Counted from the stretch's first letter, positions 1 to 4,845 are shown. The stretch: DNA of 6,660 nucleotides from Pseudomonadota bacterium (GCA_023433775.1 JAEYTY010000044.1:1-6660), one strand, 5' to 3'. Numbers and translations are program-made. Notes: generated by a model not told the origin, from the letters alone.

Positions 1-126
1 GACCCCTTCAAGCTCTATCGCTGCCACACCATCATGAACTGCGCCAAGGTCTGCCCCAAGGGCCTCAACCCGGCCAAGGCCATCGCGCAGATCAAGAAGA
101 TGATGGTCGAGCGCAAGGCGGCTTGA
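1..126 (+). CDS. sdhB: Succinate dehydrogenase iron-sulfur subunit, C-terminal end (partial)
   Basis: The 5' part lies outside the window; 41 codons and a TGA remain. The visible segment contains CHTIMNC followed by VCPKGLNP. This is the signature of the C-terminal ferredoxin-like domain of SdhB, the electron-transfer subunit of respiratory complex II, which passes electrons from the FAD of SdhA to quinone at the inner membrane. By comparison with the E. coli protein, Cys8 and Cys14 of the fragment should ligate the [3Fe-4S] cluster and Cys18 the [4Fe-4S] cluster. The tail (AKAIAQIKKMMVERKAA) is the usual basic helix that ends the protein. A strong hairpin terminator follows 22 bases after the stop, so this is probably the last gene of an sdhCDAB-type operon. 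Fumarate reductase FrdB is the only close alternative, and the sequence fits SdhB better. Confidence 0.95.
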   Translation, partial: DPFKLYRCHTIMNCAKVCPKGLNPAKAIAQIKKMMVERKAA

Positions 127-148
127 CTTTGAGGCGGCGGCGCAGCCG

Positions 149-175
149 TAAAAACGCTCCAGTGGAGCGTTTTTA
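149..175 (+). terminator. Rho-independent terminator after sdhB
   Basis: A perfect inverted repeat has arms TAAAAACGCTCC and GGAGCGTTTTTA around an AGT loop. The GC-rich core (CGCTCC/GGAGCG) ends in five T residues on the plus strand and, by symmetry, five T residues on the minus strand. It lies 22 bases after the sdhB stop and is expected to end the sdh transcript. Nothing reads toward it from the right, so only plus-strand use is relevant. Confidence 0.9.
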
Positions 176-212
176 GCCGAGAAGGCCATGAGAGCTATGC
201 TCGAATGGCGAA

Positions 213-267
213 CGCATTTCCGATATGCGGCGGGGACACTTGCCCCCGCTGCCCCAGGCCCTATATC
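213..267 (+). promoter_or_regulatory. Candidate promoter region of the PACE transporter gene
   Basis: The spacer between the sdhB terminator and the transporter holds several signals. A weak sigma70-like pair, TTGCCC (240-245) and TATATC (262-267), is separated by 16 bases. A 9-bp GC-rich hairpin (227-235 with 244-252, one G-T pair) overlaps the -35 element. A CGCAT-N7-ATGCG inverted repeat (213-217, 225-229) could be an operator. None is strong alone. The preceding terminator implies that the transporter needs its own promoter somewhere in this spacer. No regulator gene is adjacent. Confidence 0.25.
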
Positions 268-328
268 TGGACGCGTGAGGACGACCTCCCCCATTTCGGG
301 TTATCGTTCGGGACGGCCCGGCAAGTAT

Positions 329-333
329 GGGGA
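329..333 (+). promoter_or_regulatory. Ribosome binding site that sets the PACE start
   Basis: GGGGA lies five bases before the ATG at 339. The alternative in-frame ATG at 327 has no comparable purine run and overlaps this site. Starting at 339 also places the first conserved glutamate at residue 15, as in AceI. Confidence 0.6.
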
Positions 334-338
334 TTTCC

Positions 339-773
339 ATGCGCAAAACCGCCGACCGTATTCGTCACGCCATCAGCTTTGAAATCATCGGCATCCTGCT
401 GGCAACGCCGCTTGCGGCTTTCGCCTTCCAGCTTCATGCCGGCGACAGCGCCGTCATCGTCATTGGCAGCGCCACAATCGCCATGGCCTGGAACTACATC
501 TACAATTACCTCTTCGACCACGCCATGACGCGCTGGCGCGGCACGACGCTGAAGACCCCGGCGATCCGGGTGGCTCACGCCGTGCTGTTCGAGCTGGGGC
601 TCCTGCTGATGCTCATGCCGCTGATCGCCTGGTATCTGGGCATTTCGCTCTGGCACGCGCTGGTGCTCGATCTGGGCTTTGCGCTCTTCTACATGGTCTA
701 TGCGCTGGCCTTTAACTGGGCCTATGACCGCGTCTTTCCGCTGCCCGAATGGGAAGCGGAGCGCGCCGGCTAG
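339..773 (+). CDS. PACE family (AceI-like) multidrug/biocide efflux transporter
   Basis: This 144-residue protein has four predicted membrane helices arranged as two bacterial transmembrane pair (BTP) repeats. All four PACE family signatures are visible: 1A RxxHAxxFE at residues 7-15, 1B WNxxYNxxFD at 51-60, 2A RxxHAxxFE at 77-85, and 2B NWxYDxxFP at 126-134. Glu15 matches the functionally important Glu15 of Acinetobacter AceI. Characterised members export chlorhexidine and other cationic biocides, or short-chain diamines, across the inner membrane using the proton gradient. The substrate here cannot be read from sequence. The start at 339 is preferred over 327 because of the GGGGA site and the AceI-like length and Glu position. 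The gene stands between a terminator and a diguanylate cyclase gene 90 bases downstream. No aceR-type LysR regulator is next to it. The family call is firm; the transport role is inferred. Confidence 0.93.
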   Translation: MRKTADRIRHAISFEIIGILLATPLAAFAFQLHAGDSAVIVIGSATIAMAWNYIYNYLFDHAMTRWRGTTLKTPAIRVAHAVLFELGLLLMLMPLIAWYLGISLWHALVLDLGFALFYMVYALAFNWAYDRVFPLPEWEAERAG

Positions 774-792
774 CGCCAGAACGGCATTTACA

Positions 793-809
793 TGTTTGCA
801 AGGCAAACA
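793..809 (+). promoter_or_regulatory. Perfect 7-bp inverted repeat in the PACE/GGDEF spacer
   Basis: TGTTTGC-AAG-GCAAACA is a perfect inverted repeat 20 bases after the transporter stop and 54 bases before the cyclase start. Its size and symmetry fit either a repressor operator or a small RNA hairpin. It lacks a T-tract, so it is not a convincing terminator. No good promoter pair could be placed around it, and the cyclase may be cotranscribed with the transporter. Confidence 0.3.
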
Positions 810-863
810 ATGGCATAGTGGCGTCTCAGAAGACGGCTCAATCGTCGTTGCGAGTCCTCAGAC

Positions 864-2042
864 GTGCCCAATTCCTACGCTGCTACGACCTATAACGGCT
901 CGGGGACGCCCAGCGGCGACGCCTGCAAGGCGCAATTGCAGCGCGGCTTTCGCGGCCTGCGCTTTGTCCCTGAGCTTGAGGCGCTCTACCGGCAGCAGGT
1001 GATCAATCAGGCCCGCCTCTCGGTATTGGGCATCGTTATCGCTGTGCTGGTCATCTGGACCAGCTTTGCCATCTTCGATTTCATCCGGCTCGACCTCTAT
1101 GGCCGCTGGCCGCTGGCACCCGATATCTGGGTTCTGTTGCTGGCGCGCTGGCTGGTGATTGCCGTTCTGGTGATCTGCCTGCTGCCGCAGACGCGGGCGA
1201 TGCGGCACTATGACTGGAAGGCCTTTGCCGTCTATCTGCTGCTCTGCTTTGCCGCGGCGCTGACGGCGGTCATCTACAAGGCCAATGGCATTGCCTCGAT
1301 TGAAACCGCGCAGGTCGTGGTGATCATGGCCGCCTTCCTGCCCATCGGAATGCGCTTCTACCAGGCGCTGCTGGCCGCCCTGATCATGCTGGTGTTCACT
1401 ACTCTGGTAGGCCTGCTGGTCCTGCCGCCTGAACTCTGGCGGGGCCAGATATCTTTGCTGGCGGTGATGGTGCTTGGCCTGCCCATTGGCGCCATGGGTG
1501 CCTATCTGCGCGAACATGCCGACCGCAGGCAGTTCCTGCTGGGCGCGATCCTGCAGCATCAGGCCCAGTTCGATCCGCTCACTGACCTCGCCAATCGCCG
1601 CCTCTTCCATCGCCACGCCAATGCCGCCATCACCCATGCCAGCCGCACCGGCGAAAGTCTTGTGCTGGCGGTGATCGATATCGACCATTTCAAAATGTTC
1701 AATGACAGCTTCGGCCACACTGCCGGAGATGAGGCCTTGCGGATCGTGGCCGAGATTATCGGGGACGCTGCCCGCCGCCCCATGGATATGGCGGCCCGGC
1801 TCGGTGGCGAGGAATTTGCCCTGCTGCTTTACGGCACCGATATCGAGAAGGCACAGCCCATTCTCGATGCCATGCGCCAGCGGGTGAGCGCCGCAGCCGT
1901 AGCGGTCAATGGCAGCTTGACCGTCAGCGTCGGCGCGACCACGCTGGACACCAGGGATGATCTCGACCGCCTCTATGCCCGTGCCGATAGCCTGCTCTAT
2001 GCCAGCAAGCATGAAGGCCGCGACAAGCTTACCCTGGGGTGA
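864..2042 (+). CDS. Membrane-bound diguanylate cyclase (GGDEF)
   Basis: This 392-residue protein is predicted to make cyclic di-GMP from two GTP at the inner membrane. After a polar N-terminus and an LRFVPELEALYR segment (32-43), there are about six hydrophobic helices (roughly 52-74, 87-107, 118-137, 147-164, 166-187, 195-214). A short linker leads to a GGDEF domain at about 230-390. Visible landmarks are DPLTDLANRR (237-246), IDIDHFKMFND (271-281), FGHTAGDEAL (283-292) and the active site GGEEF (314-318). An RxxD inhibitory site (305-308) lies exactly five residues before it. The protein therefore looks catalytically competent and product-inhibited. No EAL domain is present. The start is GTG at 864, the first possible start in an open frame that begins at 819; only a weak GAG precedes it, so the true start is uncertain. 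The signal sensed by the membrane domain is unknown. Confidence 0.92.
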   Translation: MPNSYAATTYNGSGTPSGDACKAQLQRGFRGLRFVPELEALYRQQVINQARLSVLGIVIAVLVIWTSFAIFDFIRLDLYGRWPLAPDIWVLLLARWLVIAVLVICLLPQTRAMRHYDWKAFAVYLLLCFAAALTAVIYKANGIASIETAQVVVIMAAFLPIGMRFYQALLAALIMLVFTTLVGLLVLPPELWRGQISLLAVMVLGLPIGAMGAYLREHADRRQFLLGAILQHQAQFDPLTDLANRRLFHRHANAAITHASRTGESLVLAVIDIDHFKMFNDSFGHTAGDEALRIVAEIIGDAARRPMDMAARLGGEEFALLLYGTDIEKAQPILDAMRQRVSAAAVAVNGSLTVSVGATTLDTRDDLDRLYARADSLLYASKHEGRDKLTLG

Positions 2043-2133
2043 CGCGCACCGGCGCCGGCGCCGCTGCCACGCAACGGCAACAAAAAGCCTGATTTGCCGC
2101 CAAGGCTCATTCCATCAACAATAAGGACCAAAC

Positions 2134-2448
2134 ATGCTAAAGCCTGTCGCGATACTTGCCATGACCCTTGCCGCCATGGGTGGCGCAACAGCGTCCTCTG
2201 ATGATGCCTGGGCGGAATTTGCCGCCGAAGTCGAAACGGCCTGCCTTGCCGCAACCGATGGCATCTTCACCGCGCCCAGCGCCGTGGTCGACCCCTTTGG
2301 CAGCGAGAGCTATGGCCTGGCCATTATTTCCGGTGAGTTCCCGAGCGGCGGCGCTGGCAGCATTGTCTGTGTCTTCGATAAGCAAAGCAAAGCCGTTCAG
2401 GTCGGCAGCGAACTCAGCGTGACGGTCACGCCTGCCGAAGCGCAATAG
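2134..2448 (+). CDS. Small predicted exported protein, function unknown
   Basis: A 104-residue protein with a clear Sec-type signal peptide: MLKP, a hydrophobic core (residues 5-16), then GGATA with probable cleavage after Ala20. The mature part is about 84 residues, acidic and small. It has two cysteines, Cys37 and Cys79, that could form one disulfide in the periplasm. An AAGGA ribosome site (2123-2127) lies six bases before the ATG. I recognise no catalytic motif or named domain. It resembles small secreted hypotheticals common in Hyphomicrobiales, but that is memory, not a search. The gene starts 91 bases after the cyclase and converges with the ispG-linked microprotein, with only two bases between the two stop codons. 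The GC-rich spacer before it (2043-2133) has a GGCGCCGGCGCC repeat but no clear promoter or terminator. Confidence 0.8.
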   Translation: MLKPVAILAMTLAAMGGATASSDDAWAEFAAEVETACLAATDGIFTAPSAVVDPFGSESYGLAIISGEFPSGGAGSIVCVFDKQSKAVQVGSELSVTVTPAEAQ

Positions 2449-2450
2449 GG

Positions 2451-2537
2451 CTAAATCTGCCCCATAAGTTTCAGCCCGCCGAGCACGATGATCAGCATGG
2501 CCAGCCAGAACAGACGTCTCTGGTTGCGCTCGTTCAT
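2451..2537 (-). CDS. 28-aa single-pass membrane microprotein coupled to ispG
   Basis: A small ORF on the minus strand begins with ATG inside the ispG stop codon (TAATG, one shared base) and ends with TAG. The peptide starts with a polar basic stretch, MNERNQRR. A hydrophobic segment rich in Leu, Ile, Trp and Met fills residues 9-26, followed by QI. This fits an N-in, single-pass inner-membrane microprotein. GAG lies just before the overlap, and the overlap itself suggests translation by ribosomes finishing ispG. The ORF fills the whole gap up to the convergent exported-protein gene, leaving two bases between stops. No family is recognised, and a peptide this short could be chance. The start/stop overlap, amphipathic layout and exact fit in the gap argue that it is real. 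A role beside IspG is unknown. Confidence 0.6.
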   Translation of the reverse strand: MNERNQRRLFWLAMLIIVLGGLKLMGQI

Positions 2538-3778
2538 TACTCGGCGGCGCTCTGCCGGCCGGTGCCGAACTTGCGCTCGATATAGTCGGCGACCATAACT
2601 TTGAACTGATCGGCCACATCGGCGCCGCGCAGTGTCGCGACCTTCTCACCATCGACAAAAACCGGCGCGGCGGGCGTTTCGCCCGTGCCGGGCAGGGAAA
2701 TGCCGATATTGGCGTGCTTGCTCTCGCCCGGCCCATTGACGATGCAGCCCATCACCGCCACCGACAGCGTCTCGACGCCCGGATAGCGCTCGCGCCATTC
2801 CGGCATCGAGGTGTTGAGATGGTCCTGAATATCCTTGGCCAGGGTCTGGAAGGTGGTCGAGGTGGTGCGCCCGCAACCGGGGCAGGCGGCGACCACCGGC
2901 AGAAACTGGCGAAAGCCCATAGTCTGCAGCAATTCCTGCGCGACCTTCACTTCCGTCGTGCGATCGCCACCCGGCTCGGGCGTCAGCGAAATGCGGATCG
3001 TGTCGCCAATGCCCTGCTGCAGCAGAATGCCCAGCGCAGCCGAGGACGCGACAATGCCCTTGGAACCCATCCCGGCCTCGGTCAGCCCCAGATGCAGCGC
3101 ATAATCGCAGCGCGCGGCAAGGTCCTGGTAGACGGCGATCAGATGCTGAACGTCGGAAACCTTGGTGGAGAGGATGATCCGGTCACGCCCCATGCCCAGC
3201 TCTTCGGCGCGCTGCGCACTGAGCAGAGCCGACTGGATAATGGCTTCGCGCTGCACCGCGGCAGCGGAAATCGGCGCGGCAGAGGCCGCATTCTCGTCCA
3301 TCAGCTTCGTCAGCAACTCCTCGTCGAGCGAACCCCAGTTCACCCCGATGCGGACAGGCTTGTTGTAGCGATTGGCAATATCGATCAGCGTCGAAAACTG
3401 CGTGTCGCGCTTGGCCTTGAAGCCGACATTGCCCGGATTGATGCGGTATTTTGCCAGCGCCTCGGCACAGGCCGGATGATCCGTTAGCAGCTTGTGGCCG
3501 ATATAGTGGAAGTCGCCCACCAGCGGCACGTCATAGCCCATGGAGGCGAGGCGGTCGCGAATGATGGGGACGGCTGCCGCGCTCTCGTCGCGATCCACCG
3601 TGATGCGCACGATTTCCGAACCGGCGCGGGCCAGCTGCATCACCTGCTTCACCGTCGCGTCGATATCGGCCGTATCGGTATTGGTCATGGACTGCACGAC
3701 CACGGGGGCGCCGCCGCCCACCAGCACGCCGCCCACATTCACACCCACCGATTGCCTGCGCATTGCCGGACCGGCCAT
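2537..3778 (-). CDS. ispG: 4-hydroxy-3-methylbut-2-enyl diphosphate synthase (IspG/GcpE)
   Basis: This 413-residue enzyme of the MEP isoprenoid pathway reduces and opens 2-C-methyl-erythritol 2,4-cyclodiphosphate to HMBPP using a [4Fe-4S] cluster. The N-terminal TIM-barrel region shows VQSMTNTDTADIDAT (residues 28-42), EIVRITVD (55-62) and GDFHYIGHKLL (88-98). The C-terminal cluster domain shows ACPGCGRT (Cys299, Cys302) and MGCIVNGPGE (Cys345, Glu352), the expected three Cys and one Glu ligands. The 42-residue gap between the second and third Cys is longer than in E. coli and typical of alphaproteobacteria. The frame stays open to an ATG at 3886, but the start at 3778 is preferred: GAGGTG sits four bases upstream, and the extra 36 residues have no family resemblance. 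The gene is followed by an overlapping microprotein ORF and diverges from the DUF1232 gene. An electron donor such as flavodoxin or ferredoxin is not encoded here. Confidence 0.97.
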   Translation of the reverse strand: MAGPAMRRQSVGVNVGGVLVGGGAPVVVQSMTNTDTADIDATVKQVMQLARAGSEIVRITVDRDESAAAVPIIRDRLASMGYDVPLVGDFHYIGHKLLTDHPACAEALAKYRINPGNVGFKAKRDTQFSTLIDIANRYNKPVRIGVNWGSLDEELLTKLMDENAASAAPISAAAVQREAIIQSALLSAQRAEELGMGRDRIILSTKVSDVQHLIAVYQDLAARCDYALHLGLTEAGMGSKGIVASSAALGILLQQGIGDTIRISLTPEPGGDRTTEVKVAQELLQTMGFRQFLPVVAACPGCGRTTSTTFQTLAKDIQDHLNTSMPEWRERYPGVETLSVAVMGCIVNGPGESKHANIGISLPGTGETPAAPVFVDGEKVATLRGADVADQFKVMVADYIERKFGTGRQSAAE

Positions 3779-3782
3779 AAAA

Positions 3783-3788
3783 CACCTC
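3783..3788 (-). promoter_or_regulatory. Ribosome binding site that sets the ispG start
   Basis: On the minus strand GAGGTG is followed by TTTT and then the ATG at 3778. This is the best Shine-Dalgarno match in the region. It decides the start over the upstream in-frame ATGs at 3817 and 3886, which lack one. Confidence 0.75.
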
Positions 3789-3802
3789 GTCTGCTGCCCC
3801 GA

Positions 3803-3831
3803 CACATAAGCCTGCATGGGTAAAGGCGCAA
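3803..3831 (-). promoter_or_regulatory. ispG: Candidate ispG promoter
   Basis: Reading the minus strand, TTGCGC (3826-3831) and TATGTG (3803-3808) are 17 bases apart. This would place transcription start near 3796 and give a 5' leader of about 20 bases containing the ribosome site. The match to sigma70 consensus is moderate. Confidence 0.35.
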
Positions 3832-3907
3832 TATTGCAGCGCTGTGTCCAATTGCCGTGGGCCTCGCGCTTTGTGATCAGGCCCATCTTGAACGCGGCGC
3901 GCGAGGG

Positions 3908-3921
3908 GCCATTTAAATGGC
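3908..3921 (+). promoter_or_regulatory. 14-bp perfect palindrome at the DUF1232 start
   Basis: GCCATTTAAATGGC is a perfect palindrome that abuts the ATG at 3922 and lies in the divergent ispG/DUF1232 spacer. It could be an operator, or it could fold in RNA and mask the start. It also separates a GAGGGG run (3903-3908) from the ATG, giving a long 13-base spacing for that ribosome site. A palindrome of this size is expected about 0.4 times by chance in this window, so position is the main argument. Confidence 0.35.
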
Positions 3922-4221
3922 ATGATCAACATGCTCCTCCCCCGCCTCATCGTGTTCCGCAAGGAAGTCGTGCAGCTCTGGAAGGCTTTCTGGTCGCCGC
4001 ACACCCCGCTTTACCTGAAGGCGGCAACGCTTTTCGCTGCCTTCTATCTGATCAACCCGATCGACATCATCCCCGACTTCATTCCGCTCGCGGGATGGGT
4101 GGACGATATCGTGCTGGTGCCGCTGATGGTGAGCTGGATCGTATCCCGCCTGCCCGTCCCGGCGCGCGCCTATGCCGGCAAGTATGGCAAGACGGTGGAT
4201 GGCACCGCCCGTCGCCGCTGA
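3922..4221 (+). CDS. DUF1232 (YkvA-like) small membrane protein
   Basis: This 99-residue protein carries the DUF1232 hallmark YLINPIDIIPDFIPLAGWVDDI at about residues 47-68, here listed only as key positions: Asn50-Pro51, Asp53, Pro56-Asp57, and the Asp-Asp pair near 66-67. Hydrophobic stretches around 34-49 and 64-80 suggest membrane association, and the C-terminus is basic (GTARRR). The biochemical function of DUF1232 is not established, and the occasional 'methyltransferase' label for such proteins should not be trusted. The ATG at 3922 is the first in frame. An ATG three codons later (3931) is possible, and neither has a well-spaced ribosome site. The gene diverges from ispG across a 143-base spacer, and a new promoter appears two bases after its stop, so it is probably a single-gene unit. 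Confidence 0.87.
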   Translation: MINMLLPRLIVFRKEVVQLWKAFWSPHTPLYLKAATLFAAFYLINPIDIIPDFIPLAGWVDDIVLVPLMVSWIVSRLPVPARAYAGKYGKTVDGTARRR

Positions 4222-4222
4222 T

Positions 4223-4250
4223 TTGACTTTGTGCAACTTTTCGCCATGAT
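4223..4250 (+). promoter_or_regulatory. Candidate promoter of the leader and three-gene operon
   Basis: TTGACT (4223-4228) and CATGAT (4245-4250) are 16 bases apart and resemble sigma70 elements, with a near-consensus -35. The pair starts two bases after the DUF1232 stop. Transcription start would fall near 4257, giving a leader of about 190 bases before the ATG at 4449. Confidence 0.45.
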
Positions 4251-4257
4251 GGACTGC

Positions 4258-4317
4258 ATGAGCCAGACAATGTCACGCCAACGCCCATTTGAAAGTCGCC
4301 GCCGCAAGGCAGGCTGA
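4258..4317 (+). CDS. Possible Arg-rich leader peptide (upstream ORF)
   Basis: From ATG 4258 the frame reads MSQTMSRQRPFESRRRKAG then TGA. Further in-frame ATGs occur at 4246, 4249 and 4270. There is no Shine-Dalgarno site. The predicted transcription start is almost at 4258, so leaderless translation is conceivable. The ORF covers the leader segment 4287-4297 that is complementary to the downstream start-codon region, so translation could influence that pairing. The cluster of Arg codons (RRRK) near its end is notable. It could equally be a chance ORF. Confidence 0.25.
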   Translation: MSQTMSRQRPFESRRRKAG

Positions 4318-4461
4318 TTGCCTGGTGCCGCTACCTGCCCTTTGGGCAAGAGCCGCACCAGGATTGCATCTTAACACCCCCAACAAACTGAACATGCCCA
4401 AACCGCGCGCCAGCGCGGCGCTTGCGCATGTCATTTCAGGTGAATGCAATGACTTTCAAAT
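4287..4461 (+). ncRNA. Structured 5' leader that may sequester the start codon
   Basis: Several pairings are possible. First, ATTTGAAAGTC (4287-4297) is exactly complementary to GACTTTCAAAT (4451-4461), which begins at the last base of the ATG at 4449. Second, CCTGGTGC (4321-4328) pairs with GCACCAGG (4355-4362), extended by a 3-bp helix and an inner TGCCC-TTT-GGGCA hairpin (4336-4348). Third, CCGCGC-GCCA-GCGCGG (4403-4418) lies just before the ribosome site AGGTGA (4438-4443). Alternatives compete with the second helix: CAGGC/GCCTG (4310-4314, 4320-4324) and GGCAGG/CCTGCC (4308-4313, 4334-4339). This layout fits a regulatory leader, riboswitch or attenuator-like element. No known riboswitch class is recognised. 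An independent small RNA is the other possibility. Confidence 0.4.
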
Positions 4462-4664
4462 ATGCCGTGACCCTGCCTGTCAGTGGCGCCCACAAGATCC
4501 GCCGGTTCCGGGAATGGGCTGAAAAGCACCTCCCCGGCCTGAGCTATAGCCTGCCCCCGCAGACCCCGATCAAGACCGAAACCATGACGATCCGTCTGCG
4601 CTCACTTGAGGATCGGGCCCAGCTGATGGAAACGCAGTCGCGCTCTCCACTGGAGAAGGGCTGA
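4449..4664 (+). CDS. Conserved-looking 71-aa basic protein, function unknown
   Basis: The ATG at 4449 is chosen because AGGTGA lies five bases upstream. The longer reading from TTG 4422 runs through a hairpin and has no ribosome site. The protein has no signal peptide or membrane helix. A plausible layout is a strand (FKYAVTLPV, residues 3-11), a charged helix (AHKIRRFREWAEKHLP, 14-29), a strand (LSYSLP), then a second strand/helix pair (TMTIRLRSLEDRAQLMET, 45-62). It contains no cysteine and is rich in Arg and Lys, so nucleic-acid or ribosome contact is conceivable but only a guess. It heads a tight operon: the zinc-ribbon gene starts seven bases after its stop and the Rnk-like gene follows. 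The codons beginning at its start are complementary to the leader. I do not recognise the family. Confidence 0.7.
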   Translation: MTFKYAVTLPVSGAHKIRRFREWAEKHLPGLSYSLPPQTPIKTETMTIRLRSLEDRAQLMETQSRSPLEKG

Positions 4665-4671
4665 CACGGCA

Positions 4672-4845
4672 ATGAATATTCTTCGCTATTGCCGGTCCTG
4701 CCATGGACCGAGACCGCGCGCGGCTGCCCGCTGCCCGTGGTGTCATGCGCCCTATGACAGCGCCATTCCGTCACCACCCGAACATCTGTTTTCGGCCCCG
4801 CAACGCATCATGACCGGCAGGCTTCCGGCAGAAGGGACCAAATGA
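4672..4845 (+). CDS. 57-aa zinc-ribbon-like microprotein
   Basis: This short ORF lies between two operon partners. It reads MNILRYCRSCHG, an Arg/Pro/Ala-rich turn, then RCPWCHAPYD, giving two CxxC knuckles (Cys7/Cys10 and Cys21/Cys24) ten residues apart. That arrangement is typical of a treble-clef or zinc-ribbon metal site, with His11 and His25 adjacent. The remaining 30 residues are Pro-rich and probably flexible. A GAGAAGGG run (4653-4660) lies 11 bases before the ATG, inside the end of the previous gene. Its TGA overlaps the next start (ATGA, shared 4842-4845), which implies translational coupling. No named family is recognised. Small zinc ribbons often act in transcription or translation, which would suit the Gre-like neighbour, but this is inference. 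Confidence 0.7.
   Translation: MNILRYCRSCHGPRPRAAARCPWCHAPYDSAIPSPPEHLFSAPQRIMTGRLPAEGTK

Noticed and set aside
327..338. Upstream ATG at 327 for the PACE transporter
   Set aside because: It would add MGIS with no ribosome site. The ATG at 339 has GGGGA upstream and gives AceI-like numbering (Glu15).
261..806. Minus-strand ORF of 181 codons over the PACE gene
   Set aside because: The PACE signatures on the plus strand are complete. The antisense protein has no recognisable motif and no credible start context.
858..2012. Long minus-strand ORF (384 codons) opposite the diguanylate cyclase
   Set aside because: The plus strand has an unmistakable GGDEF protein across the same span. The antisense product is low-complexity, rich in Gln, His, Arg and Gly, as expected of a GC-rich shadow frame.
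2043..2080. GC-rich repeat GGCGCCGGCGCC and nearby short inverted repeats as a terminator after the cyclase
   Set aside because: Stems are only about four to six base pairs without a T-tract. The symmetry comes from a simple GC repeat.
2714..3487. Plus-strand ORF of 257 codons inside ispG
   Set aside because: It is antisense to highly conserved IspG sequence, has no domain features and shows typical shadow composition (Arg, His, Gly, Gln).
3779..3886. N-terminal extension of IspG to the ATG at 3886
   Set aside because: The frame is open, but the extra 36 residues do not resemble IspG, and GAGGTG directly precedes the ATG at 3778. A promoter candidate also lies inside the extension.
4222..4448. 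tRNA, SRP RNA or 6S RNA in the leader region
   Set aside because: There is no tRNA cloverleaf, no SRP core motif, and flanking segments do not close into a 6S-like long duplex that I can trace by eye.
4289..4522. Plus-strand ORF of 77 codons over the leader and the 71-aa gene start
   Set aside because: It runs in another frame through the structured leader, lacks a ribosome site, and collides with the better supported gene at 4449.
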